Notes under the pieces: model-generated | Told to the model about the DNA's origin: nothing | Database searches by the model: none | What the model saw: only the letters and a program-made list of their open reading frames with translations | Part shown: positions 19,608 through 28,923 of the stretch, one piece after another | How the letters are laid out: the number at the start of each line of letters is the position of its first letter | Numbering within the stretch: the stretch's first letter is position 1 | Translations under genes and position numbers: made by a program | Origin: Tropicimonas sp. IMCC34011 | GTDB taxonomy: Bacteria > Pseudomonadota > Alphaproteobacteria > Rhodobacterales > Rhodobacteraceae | Length of the DNA: 64,000 nucleotides | Direction: 5' to 3' | NCBI RefSeq assembly: GCF_003390865.1 | Contig: NZ_QMEJ01000004.1 | Span: 124,001 to 188,000, forward strand

Positions 19608-19916
19608 ATGAGCGATGCTAGCGATCCGATCTGCCCTCTCTGCCTGCGCCCGATCCCGCCCGGTGTGCGCCAGAGCCGGCATCACCTTGTCCCCCGCCTC
19701 AGGGGCGGCAAGGGCGGCGAAACCGTCCTTCTGCATCAGATCTGCCATTCGACGATCCACGCTCACCTTTCCGAAACGGACCTCGCGCGGAGCTATGCCA
19801 CGCCCGAGGCCCTGCGCGCGCATCCCGAGATCGGGCGCTTCGCGGCCTGGGTCGCCCGCCGCCCGCCTGACTTCTACGCACCGCAAGAGACGAAGCGGCG
19901 CGCCCGCCGCCGCTGA
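19608..19916 (+). CDS. Small HNH endonuclease-like protein
   Basis: 102-residue protein with an HNH-type zinc and nuclease core: a CPLC pair near residue 9, the RHHLVPRL histidines, LHQICHSTIHAHLSE at the back of the motif and a strongly basic C-terminus. The layout matches short stand-alone HNH proteins common in alphaproteobacteria. The DNA target and cellular role are unknown; there is no restriction or phage context, so a repair or housekeeping role is as likely as defence. It ends 5 bases from the convergent crotonase gene. Confidence 0.8.
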   Translation: MSDASDPICPLCLRPIPPGVRQSRHHLVPRLRGGKGGETVLLHQICHSTIHAHLSETDLARSYATPEALRAHPEIGRFAAWVARRPPDFYAPQETKRRARRR

Positions 19917-19921
19917 AGGGC

Positions 19922-20587
19922 TCAGCGCCGGTCGGCGGGCTTGCCCGCCAGAAGCCGCTTGATCCCGCCGACGAGACCCTGCGGCGCGGCCAATGCGGGC
20001 GCGGCCATGTCGAGGACCGTCCGCTCCAGATCTTCCCGCGCCACGACGCGGTCGCACAGACCCCAGCCGAGCGCCTCCTCGGCGCCGATCCTGTCCGCCC
20101 CGAGCAGCATCCGCCTCGCGCGGCCCTGCCCGACGATCGCGGCGAGGCGCAGCGGGTCAGAGGGCTGCGGCAGGACGCCCATCCTGAGGACCGGGTAGAA
20201 GAACTCCGCCCCCTCGGCCGCGATACGCAGATCGCAGGCGAGCACCATCCCCAGCGAGCCGCCGGCAGCGGTTCCGTTCAGCGCCGCGATGGTGAGGCAG
20301 GGCAACCCGGCGATGCGTGAGGACACGCGCTCCCAGACGTCCGAGAGGCCGAGGCCGTCCTTCATCTCCTGAAGATCCGCGCCGGCCGAGAAGACCGGCC
20401 CCTCCCCGGTCAGGATCACGACCCTCGCCCCAGCCCGCTCGGCCTCTGCCGCGGCGGCTTCGACGGCCCGGAGCATATCGCGGGTCAGCGCGTTGCGCTT
20501 CTCGGGGCGGGCGAGCGTGATGCGCCAGACGCCGTCCTCGGAGGCCTCTACCTCGACCGGAGCGCCGGCCTCACCGCCCGTCGCCAT
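19922..20587 (-). CDS. Enoyl-CoA hydratase/isomerase (crotonase) family protein with atypical active site
   Basis: 221-residue crotonase-fold protein. The acyl-CoA binding part is normal: ITLARPEKRNALTRDM and the oxyanion-hole segment PVFSAGADLQEM, then NGTAAGGSLGMVLACDLRIA. In classical hydratases the catalytic glutamates sit in PE..LGL and in the following GG..RL segment; here they read YPVLRMGVLPQPSDPLRL with neither glutamate in place. Hydratase activity is therefore doubtful, and other crotonase chemistry (isomerase, hydrolase, decarboxylase) is possible. The start at 20587 overlaps the stop of the SDR gene by ATGA, so the two are coupled. Confidence 0.82.
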   Translation of the reverse strand: MATGGEAGAPVEVEASEDGVWRITLARPEKRNALTRDMLRAVEAAAAEAERAGARVVILTGEGPVFSAGADLQEMKDGLGLSDVWERVSSRIAGLPCLTIAALNGTAAGGSLGMVLACDLRIAAEGAEFFYPVLRMGVLPQPSDPLRLAAIVGQGRARRMLLGADRIGAEEALGWGLCDRVVAREDLERTVLDMAAPALAAPQGLVGGIKRLLAGKPADRR

Positions 20588-21342
20588 CAGACGAGCCCGA
20601 CCTTGCGGCGGATCTCCTCGTCCCGGAGACTGAGTTCCTCCCCGACATGTGCGTCCGCCTCCGGCCCCGCCATCCAGACCAGCGCCCGGGCCACCCATTC
20701 AGGCGAGATGTGCTCCGACCAGTCAAGCTGACTGACCCGGTTCACACCGCTGTCCTTGATCTGCTGCTGCATGTCCGTGGCGACCGTTCCCGGAGAAAGA
20801 CCCATGGCGCGAATGCCGCCCTCGCCGTTCTCGAGGTGAAGGGAGCGGGTCAGCATCGCGGCGCCGGCCTTCGAGGCGCAATAGGCGCTCCAGCCCTCGT
20901 TCGGCCCGTGCGCGGCGCCCGAAGAGATGGTGAGGATCGTGCCGCTGCCCTGCGAGAGCATCACCGGCAGCGCGGCGCGCATGCCGTGGAAGACGCCGCG
21001 GAGGTTCACGTCGATCGCCTGCCCCCATTCGTCGGGGTCCGCCTCGGACATCTGTGCGATCGGGCCGATGACGCCGGCATTGTTCACCAGCACGTCGAGC
21101 CGTCCGAACGTTCCGACGCAGGCATCCACGGCGGCGCGGACCTCCCAGAAGCGGCTGACATCGCAGGGAACCGCAAGCGCCGCGTCGGGCCCCAGTTCCC
21201 CGGCGAGGTCGGCAACCGCCTCCCGGTCCCGCGCGAGGAGGGCCACCTTCGCGCCGGCGGCGACGAAGGCGCGGGCGGCCTCGGCGCCGATCCCGCGGCT
21301 CGCCCCCGTGATGAGTGCGATCTTGCCGTTCAGATCCGTCAT
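20587..21342 (-). CDS. Short-chain dehydrogenase/reductase
   Basis: Classical SDR of 251 residues, cytosolic NAD(P)-dependent oxidoreductase. The cofactor motif is ITGASRGIGAEAARAF, the NNAG motif is LVNNAGVIGP, and the catalytic Ser, Tyr and Lys lie in TISSGAAHGPNEGWSAYCASKAG. LSPGTVATDMQQQ follows. The start MTDLNGKIALITG at 21342 fits the family; the frame extends a further 14 codons upstream without support. It is translationally coupled (ATGA) to the crotonase gene, suggesting shared acyl-CoA or fatty-acid-like metabolism. Its substrate is unknown. Confidence 0.9.
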   Translation of the reverse strand: MTDLNGKIALITGASRGIGAEAARAFVAAGAKVALLARDREAVADLAGELGPDAALAVPCDVSRFWEVRAAVDACVGTFGRLDVLVNNAGVIGPIAQMSEADPDEWGQAIDVNLRGVFHGMRAALPVMLSQGSGTILTISSGAAHGPNEGWSAYCASKAGAAMLTRSLHLENGEGGIRAMGLSPGTVATDMQQQIKDSGVNRVSQLDWSEHISPEWVARALVWMAGPEADAHVGEELSLRDEEIRRKVGLV

Positions 21343-21427
21343 CGGATGTCCCCTCTGAGCCGGTGTCCTGTCATTCGGGATCACGCGTAGCGCATGGCCT
21401 CGTCCCCCGCAAAGGCAAAGCCGCGTC

Positions 21428-23527
21428 TTAGCGCCGGCCCTCGCGGAGCCATGCCCCGAGCAGGAGCAGCCCGGCGAGAAGCAGGTACACCACCGGCCAG
21501 CCGAGCGGGGTCACGGTCACGTCGGCGGTGCGGAACGCCTCGCGCGGCGTGATACCGAGCCAGCCGCGGCCCTCCGCCGTGCGGCCCGCGGAGACCTGAC
21601 GGAGATCGGGAACGCCGTCCGATATCGCGCGGATGCCGCCCTGCGTTCCATCCACCAGGGGAGCGAGCAGATCGCCCGAGGCGATGGTCTCCTCGAATTC
21701 ACGCGGCGCCGGGGGGCCGAGGGCAACGATGGCCGCCAGTTCCCCGTCATCGAGCCGGTAAAGCCCGTCCTCGTCTCCGGTGAATGTGCCCGAGAAGCGG
21801 CCGGGGGCGGTCTCGGCAAGCTCGAGGGTGAAGGTCTCGCCGTCCGGCCCGGTCACGGTGACGCTCTCGGGCGGCTCGCCGAGGCTCCGGCGGGTGACGG
21901 TGACCTCGTGACCATCGGCGGTGGCGGTCAGCGCCTCCTCCTCCAGCTCCGGCTCCTTCATCATCCAGTGCGCGAGCCGGCGGAGGAGTTCGAGCTGCGG
22001 CCCGCCCCCCTCGTAGCCGCGCGACCAGAGCCAGGCGTGATCCGAGGCGAGGAGCGCGACGCGGCCCTCCCCCACCCGGTCGAGCATCAGAAGCGGGCGC
22101 TCCTCGTCGGTCCCGGACAGGACGACCTGCGCGCTTGCTGCCGCGTCGGTCTCGATCAGGCGGAACCAGCTGCCCCAGGGTGGGGCGTCGCCCTCCGTCT
22201 CGGTCGCGGCGCGCGGCGTCGGCAGGGCCACGTCGTCCAGCCCCTCGGTGACGGGATGGCGGGCGCCGGTTTCGGTGATCCGTGGCCGGAACCCTTCCTC
22301 CACCACGCGCGCGGTCGGCGCGCCGGGCAGGATGTCCCCCAGCGGCGAGCGATAGAGGCTGTCGGCGGACGCATAATCCGGCCCGGCGGCCACCAGCACC
22401 GCACCGCCCCGCTCGACGTAGGAGCGCACGTTGTCGAGATAGATTGCCGGCAGGATGCCGCGGCGCTTGTAGCGGTCGAAGATGATCAGGTCGAACTCGT
22501 CGATCTTCTCGAGAAACAGCTCCCGCGTCGGGAAGGCGATGAGAGACAGCTCCGTGACCGGCACGCCGTCCTGCTTCTCCGGGGGGCGCAGGATGGTGAA
22601 GTGAACGAGGTCCACCGACGAATCCGATTTCAGAAGGTTGCGCCATGTCCTCTCCCCCGGATGCGGCTCGCCGGAGACGAGAAGGACACGGAGCCGGTCG
22701 CGCACCCCGTTGATCTGGACGACGGCCGCGTTGTTGCGGTTCGTCAGCTCCGTCTCGTCGCCGGCGACGGAGAACTGGATCACGTTCGTGCCGCCGTGAG
22801 GCAGCGTGACCGGCAGCTCCAGCTCCTCCCCCGTGGGCACCTCGAAGGGCACGGGCTCGGAGCCGTCGACGGAAATGGTAAGCTCGGCACGGCCTGCCAT
22901 CTCCTCGGGGACGGCGCCGCGATCCTCGACACGCAGGGACAGCATGACCTCCTCGCCGAGGATGGCGAAGGCGGGAGCGTTGGTGATCTCGAGGCGGCGG
23001 TCCCAGTCGTCCTCCTCTCCGGTCAAGAGCACGTGCAGGGGAGCAGGCAGGTCGGGCGCGGCACCCAGGTCGTGCACCTGGCCGTCGGTGACGAGGATCG
23101 CGCCGGCGACGCGTGCGCGCGGCTCCTCCGCCAGAAGCTCCGACAGGGCCGTCATCGCCAGCGTCCCGGCGTCGTCCTCGGCGTCGCGAACCGTCACTTC
23201 GCGCAATTCGGTATTCGGCAGCGCCTCCACCTCGGCGCGGATGCGCTCGGCGGCCTCCTCGGTCTGGCCCGGGCGGTCGGAGATCCGCTGGCTCGCGCTC
23301 TCGTCCAGCACCATCAGGACAATGTCGCTGAGCGGCGCGCGGTCCTCCGTCTGGAAGGACGGGTTGGCGACGGCGAGGCAGAGAACCGCCCCCGCGAGGC
23401 CGCGCAGCCACCAGCCCTTGAGGCCCCTCCAGAGCGCGAGGATCGTGCAGGCGAGCGCCATCCCGGCCGCAGCCCAGAGAGCCCACCACGGCAGGAGCGG
23501 ATCGAAGAGAATCTGGCCTGCGGTCAT
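21428..23527 (-). CDS. Membrane protein with vWA-like and class I glutamine-amidotransferase-like domains
   Basis: 699-residue membrane protein. Two hydrophobic segments open it (WWALWAAAGMALACTILALW and the segment after GWWLRG), and one more closes it before LREGRR. After the second segment comes DIVLMVLDESASQRISDR, with the D-x-S-x-S pattern of a von Willebrand A metal site. The middle (FDLIIFDRYKRRGILPAIYL, YVERGGAVLVAAGPDY) resembles class I glutamine amidotransferase folds, but no catalytic Cys-His-Glu is evident, so it is probably non-enzymatic. It is the last of four coupled genes (ATGA overlap with the DUF4159 gene). Such proteins accompany MoxR ATPases; their function is unproven. 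Confidence 0.8.
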   Translation of the reverse strand: MTAGQILFDPLLPWWALWAAAGMALACTILALWRGLKGWWLRGLAGAVLCLAVANPSFQTEDRAPLSDIVLMVLDESASQRISDRPGQTEEAAERIRAEVEALPNTELREVTVRDAEDDAGTLAMTALSELLAEEPRARVAGAILVTDGQVHDLGAAPDLPAPLHVLLTGEEDDWDRRLEITNAPAFAILGEEVMLSLRVEDRGAVPEEMAGRAELTISVDGSEPVPFEVPTGEELELPVTLPHGGTNVIQFSVAGDETELTNRNNAAVVQINGVRDRLRVLLVSGEPHPGERTWRNLLKSDSSVDLVHFTILRPPEKQDGVPVTELSLIAFPTRELFLEKIDEFDLIIFDRYKRRGILPAIYLDNVRSYVERGGAVLVAAGPDYASADSLYRSPLGDILPGAPTARVVEEGFRPRITETGARHPVTEGLDDVALPTPRAATETEGDAPPWGSWFRLIETDAAASAQVVLSGTDEERPLLMLDRVGEGRVALLASDHAWLWSRGYEGGGPQLELLRRLAHWMMKEPELEEEALTATADGHEVTVTRRSLGEPPESVTVTGPDGETFTLELAETAPGRFSGTFTGDEDGLYRLDDGELAAIVALGPPAPREFEETIASGDLLAPLVDGTQGGIRAISDGVPDLRQVSAGRTAEGRGWLGITPREAFRTADVTVTPLGWPVVYLLLAGLLLLGAWLREGRR

Positions 23528-26280
23528 TGTCCCAGCCTGTCGAGAAGTGCGGGCACATGGACCTGGTCGGACTTATAGTTGCCCGTCAGCACATGCATGA
23601 TGAGGTTCACGCCGAAGCGATAGGCGATCTCGCGCTGGCGCTCGCCGGAGTAGCCCCGGCCAACCGGAAAGATCGCGTTGCCCTGCGGATCGGTCGCCCA
23701 GGCCGCGGCCCAGTCGTTGCCGCCGATCACGACCGGCGTCACCCCGTCGTTGAGATTGCGGAAGGGCATCCCCTCCACACGCTCGGCATCGGCGGGCGAC
23801 GCCTCGACCCAGATATCGCGGCCGAGGTGGCGGCCGGGAAAGTCCTGGAGCAGGTAGAACGTCCGGGTGAGGACATGATCCTCCGGAATGGGCTCGATGG
23901 GCGGGATGTCCAGCGGCGCGGCGAGTTGCCGGAGCTTGCGACCCTCGGGCGTCTCGCCCGAGCCGAGGTTCGCGTCCCGTGTATCGAAGAGGATCATCCC
24001 GCCCGACCGCAGGTAGGTGTTCAGCTTGGCGTAGGCATCGGCGGAGGGCATCTCCTGGGCCGTGCTGACGGGCCAGTAGAGGAACGGGTAGAAGGCGAGC
24101 TCGTCTGCCTCGAGGTCCACCGCCTCCGGCGCGGCGGGCTCGATCGAGGTTCGCGCGAAGAGAACGTCCGAAAGGCCCCTCAGCCCCGCCTGCGCCGTGT
24201 CGTCCAGCTGGGCGTCCCCGGTGATGACGTGGGCGAGAACGACCTCGGATGTCGGCGTGGGCGCCGGCTCCTGCGCCATCGCCGGGTCCGCGAGGGACGA
24301 GGCCAGCAGGAGCCCCGCGACAAGCGCCGCCGCACGCCCGGCCCCGCGGGGACCGAAGCGGCCTGTGAGAAGGAGGGAGGCGACGACGTCGACGGCCAGG
24401 AGGAGGAGGGCGAGGATGAGGGCGAGGCCCTTCAGCGGCGTTTCCGCCTCGGTCGCCATGCCTTCGACGGGAATGCGCGGGGGCCAGTCGGTCGCGGCCA
24501 GCGTATCCCCTTCGGCCATCACGTTGAGCGCAAGCTGGCGGTCCTCGCCGGCATAGAGGCCCGGCGGTGTGTCCGGCCCCGGCCGGGCGGAGACGAGATC
24601 CTCGCCCGCGATGCCCGGCATGGTGCCGGCGTCCTGAAGCGTGCCGAAGGCGTCCAGCACCTCCTCCGGGGTCCAGACCGTGCCCTCCATGTCCTCCGCG
24701 TCCGGCACCGAGGGGCGGGTGGAGACGGCGAGACGCTCCAGCATCTGGACGAAGAGCCCGGAGAGCGGAAGCGTGGACCATTCGGCATTGGCCGTGACGT
24801 GGAAGAGAACGACCTGCCCGTCGCCCAGGGGCTTGCGGGTCACGAGCGGTGTGCCGTCGTCGAGGGCGGCGATGCTGCGCTCCGGCAGATCGGGGTCCGG
24901 CTGCGCCATGACCTGCGCCGAGACGCGGACATCGTCCGGAACGAGCAGACCGGCGAAGGGCGTGCCGTCCGGAAACGGCCTAAGTTTGCGCGGCTCGCCC
25001 CAGCTCATCGCGCCGCCGACCGACCGCCCCCCTTGCCGCAGCCGGACCGGAAGGAGCGGATCCTCCTCGTCCCGGCTGACATCGGACGCGGCGAGGCGCG
25101 GTCCGGCGAAGCGCACCAGCAACCCGCCGCCCTCGACCCAGCCGGTCAGCGCCTCCCGCTCGGCCGGGGAGAGACGGGCGACATCGGCAAGGACGATCGC
25201 GTCCGGATTGGCGGGAATGACGTCCGTCAACTGGCCCTCCAGCAGATCCGCGGTCGGCTCCAGCGCCTGTTGCAGGTAGTGCAGCGGCGAGAGAAGCTCG
25301 AGCCCCTCGCGGGCGCCGCTGCCGTCGATCAGGGCCACCTCGCGACGCTCGAGGCTGTCATCGGCGAGCGCGACGGCCCCGGCGGAGCGGGCGCCCTCGA
25401 TCTCGAACCGGGTGATGCGATTGCGCAGTTCGGCGGGGAGGGAGAGCGCGGCCTCCGTGCGGGTGTCGCCGGGGGCGAAGGTGGCCTCCACCCGTGCCAG
25501 GGCCCGCTCCGTCCCGGACGGATCGAGCCCGCGGGCCACGACGGGGACGGTCGCCTCGATGCCGTCCGCCGCACGCAGGACATCCACCTTCACAAGGCCA
25601 TCCTCGAAACGGGCGGGGGTGAGCGCATGGATGGGGCGCGGGCTTTCGAAGACGGTCACGACGCCTTTCCTCTCCAGTGCCTGAAGCGCGTCCTCACGGC
25701 CCTCGCGGGCCAGTCCGTCCGACAGCCAATACGTCTCCCACGCCTCCTCCGACGCCTCCGCCCACTCCGCCAAAGCCTGCGGCTCAGGCGCCCAGGGAGA
25801 GGGGGAGAGCCCCGGCAGGCGACTTGCCCAGGCATCCGACGCGAGAAATTCCGGGCCACCCGGCGGCAGATCGGTGGAGAGCGCCACGGCGACGGAGCGC
25901 CCCGCCTGTCCGGCTTCCTCCGCGAGCGCCTCCATCCGGTCGAGGCGGCGCGGCCAGTCCCGCGCATCCGCCCACGTCGCATCCGCGAGGATCAGGAGGG
26001 GGCCGCTGCCGGGTCGCTCGTCCTGCGGGTTCAGGACCGGGCCGGCGAAGGCGAGGATGATGAGCGCCGCCGCGAGGACGCGGAGCAGCAGAAGCCACCA
26101 CGGCGTCCGGTCGCTCTGCGTCTCGTCGTCTCCCAAGCCAAGGAGCAGCGCCACGCCCGGAAACCGCTGCCGGATCGGCGCCGGCGGCACGGCGCGCAGG
26201 ATCAGCCACAGCGCCGGAAGGACCACGAGCGCGGTGAGGATCGCGGGGGCCGCGAAGCCGAGGGGACCGAGCGTGAACAT
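23524..26280 (-). CDS. BatA/DUF4159 membrane protein
   Basis: 918-residue membrane protein joining two known parts. The N-terminus (residues 1-85) is the BatA or aerotolerance-type domain, with hydrophobic helices and the linker IRQRFPGVALLLGLGDDETQ. The middle is a long region of predicted beta-rich sequence with LADATWADARDWPRR, like a degenerate vWA fold. After a membrane helix near residue 650, the C-terminal DUF4159 domain begins around VLAHVITGDAQLDDT and contains YLRSGGMILFDTRDAN. It is coupled to the DUF58 gene (3-base gap) and to the amidotransferase-like gene (ATGA). Function unknown; partners imply a MoxR-served surface complex. Confidence 0.85.
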   Translation of the reverse strand: MFTLGPLGFAAPAILTALVVLPALWLILRAVPPAPIRQRFPGVALLLGLGDDETQSDRTPWWLLLLRVLAAALIILAFAGPVLNPQDERPGSGPLLILADATWADARDWPRRLDRMEALAEEAGQAGRSVAVALSTDLPPGGPEFLASDAWASRLPGLSPSPWAPEPQALAEWAEASEEAWETYWLSDGLAREGREDALQALERKGVVTVFESPRPIHALTPARFEDGLVKVDVLRAADGIEATVPVVARGLDPSGTERALARVEATFAPGDTRTEAALSLPAELRNRITRFEIEGARSAGAVALADDSLERREVALIDGSGAREGLELLSPLHYLQQALEPTADLLEGQLTDVIPANPDAIVLADVARLSPAEREALTGWVEGGGLLVRFAGPRLAASDVSRDEEDPLLPVRLRQGGRSVGGAMSWGEPRKLRPFPDGTPFAGLLVPDDVRVSAQVMAQPDPDLPERSIAALDDGTPLVTRKPLGDGQVVLFHVTANAEWSTLPLSGLFVQMLERLAVSTRPSVPDAEDMEGTVWTPEEVLDAFGTLQDAGTMPGIAGEDLVSARPGPDTPPGLYAGEDRQLALNVMAEGDTLAATDWPPRIPVEGMATEAETPLKGLALILALLLLAVDVVASLLLTGRFGPRGAGRAAALVAGLLLASSLADPAMAQEPAPTPTSEVVLAHVITGDAQLDDTAQAGLRGLSDVLFARTSIEPAAPEAVDLEADELAFYPFLYWPVSTAQEMPSADAYAKLNTYLRSGGMILFDTRDANLGSGETPEGRKLRQLAAPLDIPPIEPIPEDHVLTRTFYLLQDFPGRHLGRDIWVEASPADAERVEGMPFRNLNDGVTPVVIGGNDWAAAWATDPQGNAIFPVGRGYSGERQREIAYRFGVNLIMHVLTGNYKSDQVHVPALLDRLGQ

Positions 26281-26283
26281 GGA

Positions 26284-27179
26284 TCAGCGGCTCCGGTCGA
26301 GGGCGGAATAGAGCCAAAGCAGCGCGGCCTGCGCCGAATCGCCCGTGTGGTGGCAGGTGTAGAGCCAGCCCGAGAGACGGCCGAGCTCGTCGAGCCGCCC
26401 CTTCCGCTCGGCGAGCCGGTCCAGATACCGCTCCCTCAGGCCGCCGGCCTTCAGCGTTTCATGCCGGACCCCGCCGCCCATGCTCTCGAAGATCGTGCGG
26501 CCGTTGAAGGGGAAGGTCTCTTCCACCGGGTCCAGCACCTGCAGAAGCGCGCCCCGCACCGACCGGTCGGTGGCCTTGCCGAGGCTCTCTTCGACCGCGG
26601 CGGGATCGCCGAGGAAATCGCTGATGAAGACGGCGCGGGAATGGGGCGGCAGGCCGGTCGTGTCAGGCACGCCGTACTCGCCGCCATCCAGCGCATCGCC
26701 CGTCAGGGCCTCGGCCATCCGGACGAGGGAGAGCCGCCCGGCGCGCGGCGGCTGACCGAGATTGGCAAGACCGACCCGCTCCCCGGCCCGCACGAGAAGG
26801 ACCGACAGCGCCAGCGCGAGAAGCCGCGCCCTGTCGGATTTCGCGGGCCGCGACGCATCCCCGGTGAAACCCATCGCGCTGGAGGCGTCGACCCAGATCA
26901 GGACGCTCTGCGCTCCCTGCCATTCACGCTCGCGGATGTAATGCGTGTCCGACCGGGCGGAGCGTCGCCAGTCAATCATCCGTGCCTCGTCACCGACGCT
27001 CAGGGGTCGGTACTGCCAGAACTCATCACCGACGCCGGCCCGGCGGCGCCCGTGGGAGCCGGTTAGGACGGAGTTGGCGAGTTGCTCGGCCTCGGCGAGA
27101 AGCGGCGGAAGGCTGGAGGCCAGCCCCTCGGCGCGGGTTCGCAGCTGTGGACCGGCCTGGGAGGTGACGGGTCCATCGC

Positions 27180-27183
<4 letters not shown>
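26284..27183 (-). CDS. DUF58 family protein
   Basis: 299-residue DUF58 protein. The family signature is EFWQYRPLSVGDEARMIDWR followed by SDTHYIREREWQ, and the vWA-like metal site appears as WVDASSAMGF (D-x-S-x-A). DUF58 proteins nearly always sit beside a MoxR AAA+ ATPase and are thought to be its client or adaptor at the membrane. No transmembrane segment is obvious in this copy. It starts with GTG overlapping the MoxR stop (GTGA), which indicates translational coupling and fixes the start. Confidence 0.9.
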
Positions 27184-28187
<1,004 letters not shown>

Positions 28188-28251
28188 GACAAACGCTCCT
28201 CGTGGATTAGCTTTCGGCACGACGGATCGCACGCATGGGGAGTGTGAGGGA

Positions 28252-28875
28252 ATGCCGAAAGCCAAGTCCAGCCACAGTGATGTGAGAACCGGCAACACCG
28301 CGGCCTCCGCCGAAAGTCTCGCCGAGGCCGCGCGCGCTGCCTCCGGATCGGGCAAAGGACCACCTCTCGAGGCCTGGGACCCGCCCTTCTGCGGCGATCT
28401 CGACATGGAGATCCGCCGGGACGGGACATGGTTCTACGAAGGCACGCCGATCGGGCGAAAGGCGCTGGTGAAGCTCTTTTCCACGATCCTCTGGCGCGAA
28501 GGGGATGCCTACTTCCTCAAGTCTCCGGTCGAGAAGGTCGGCATCCGCGTGGAGGACGCGCCTTTCGTGGCGGAAGACGCGGAGATCGAGGGAGACGGGG
28601 CGGAGCAGATGATCCGGTTCACCACTCAGGTCGGCGATGCCGTGACCGCCGGGCCCGATCACCCGATCCGCGTGGAGCGCGACGCGGCGACCGGCGAGCC
28701 CTCCCCCTACGTCCTCATCCGACGCAACCTCGAAGCCCTTGTCGACCGCAAGACGTTCTACCGCCTCGTCGACGCCGGCACCCGCGAGGAAGTGGAAGGC
28801 ACGCTCTGGTTCGGCCTTCGCTCCGGCGGGACCTTCTTCCCCATCATTCTCGCGAGCGAGCTGCCTGACGGCTGA
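28252..28875 (+). CDS. DUF1285 family protein
   Basis: 207-residue DUF1285 protein. A low-complexity N-terminal segment of about 45 residues precedes the domain, which begins at PPFCGDLDMEIRRDGTWFYE and includes VKLFSTILWREGDAYFL and TPVEKVGI-like sequence (here SPVEKVGIRVEDAPF). No membrane segment or enzyme motif is seen. DUF1285 genes commonly flank moxR-DUF58 clusters in alphaproteobacteria, as here, divergently. Function is unknown. The ATG at 28252 follows a GAGGGA ribosome binding site. Confidence 0.88.
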   Translation: MPKAKSSHSDVRTGNTAASAESLAEAARAASGSGKGPPLEAWDPPFCGDLDMEIRRDGTWFYEGTPIGRKALVKLFSTILWREGDAYFLKSPVEKVGIRVEDAPFVAEDAEIEGDGAEQMIRFTTQVGDAVTAGPDHPIRVERDAATGEPSPYVLIRRNLEALVDRKTFYRLVDAGTREEVEGTLWFGLRSGGTFFPIILASELPDG

Positions 28876-28923
28876 GGGGACGCCGCCCTCTTCGGACGTT
28901 AGGGCAAGGGACCGGCTCCCGGC

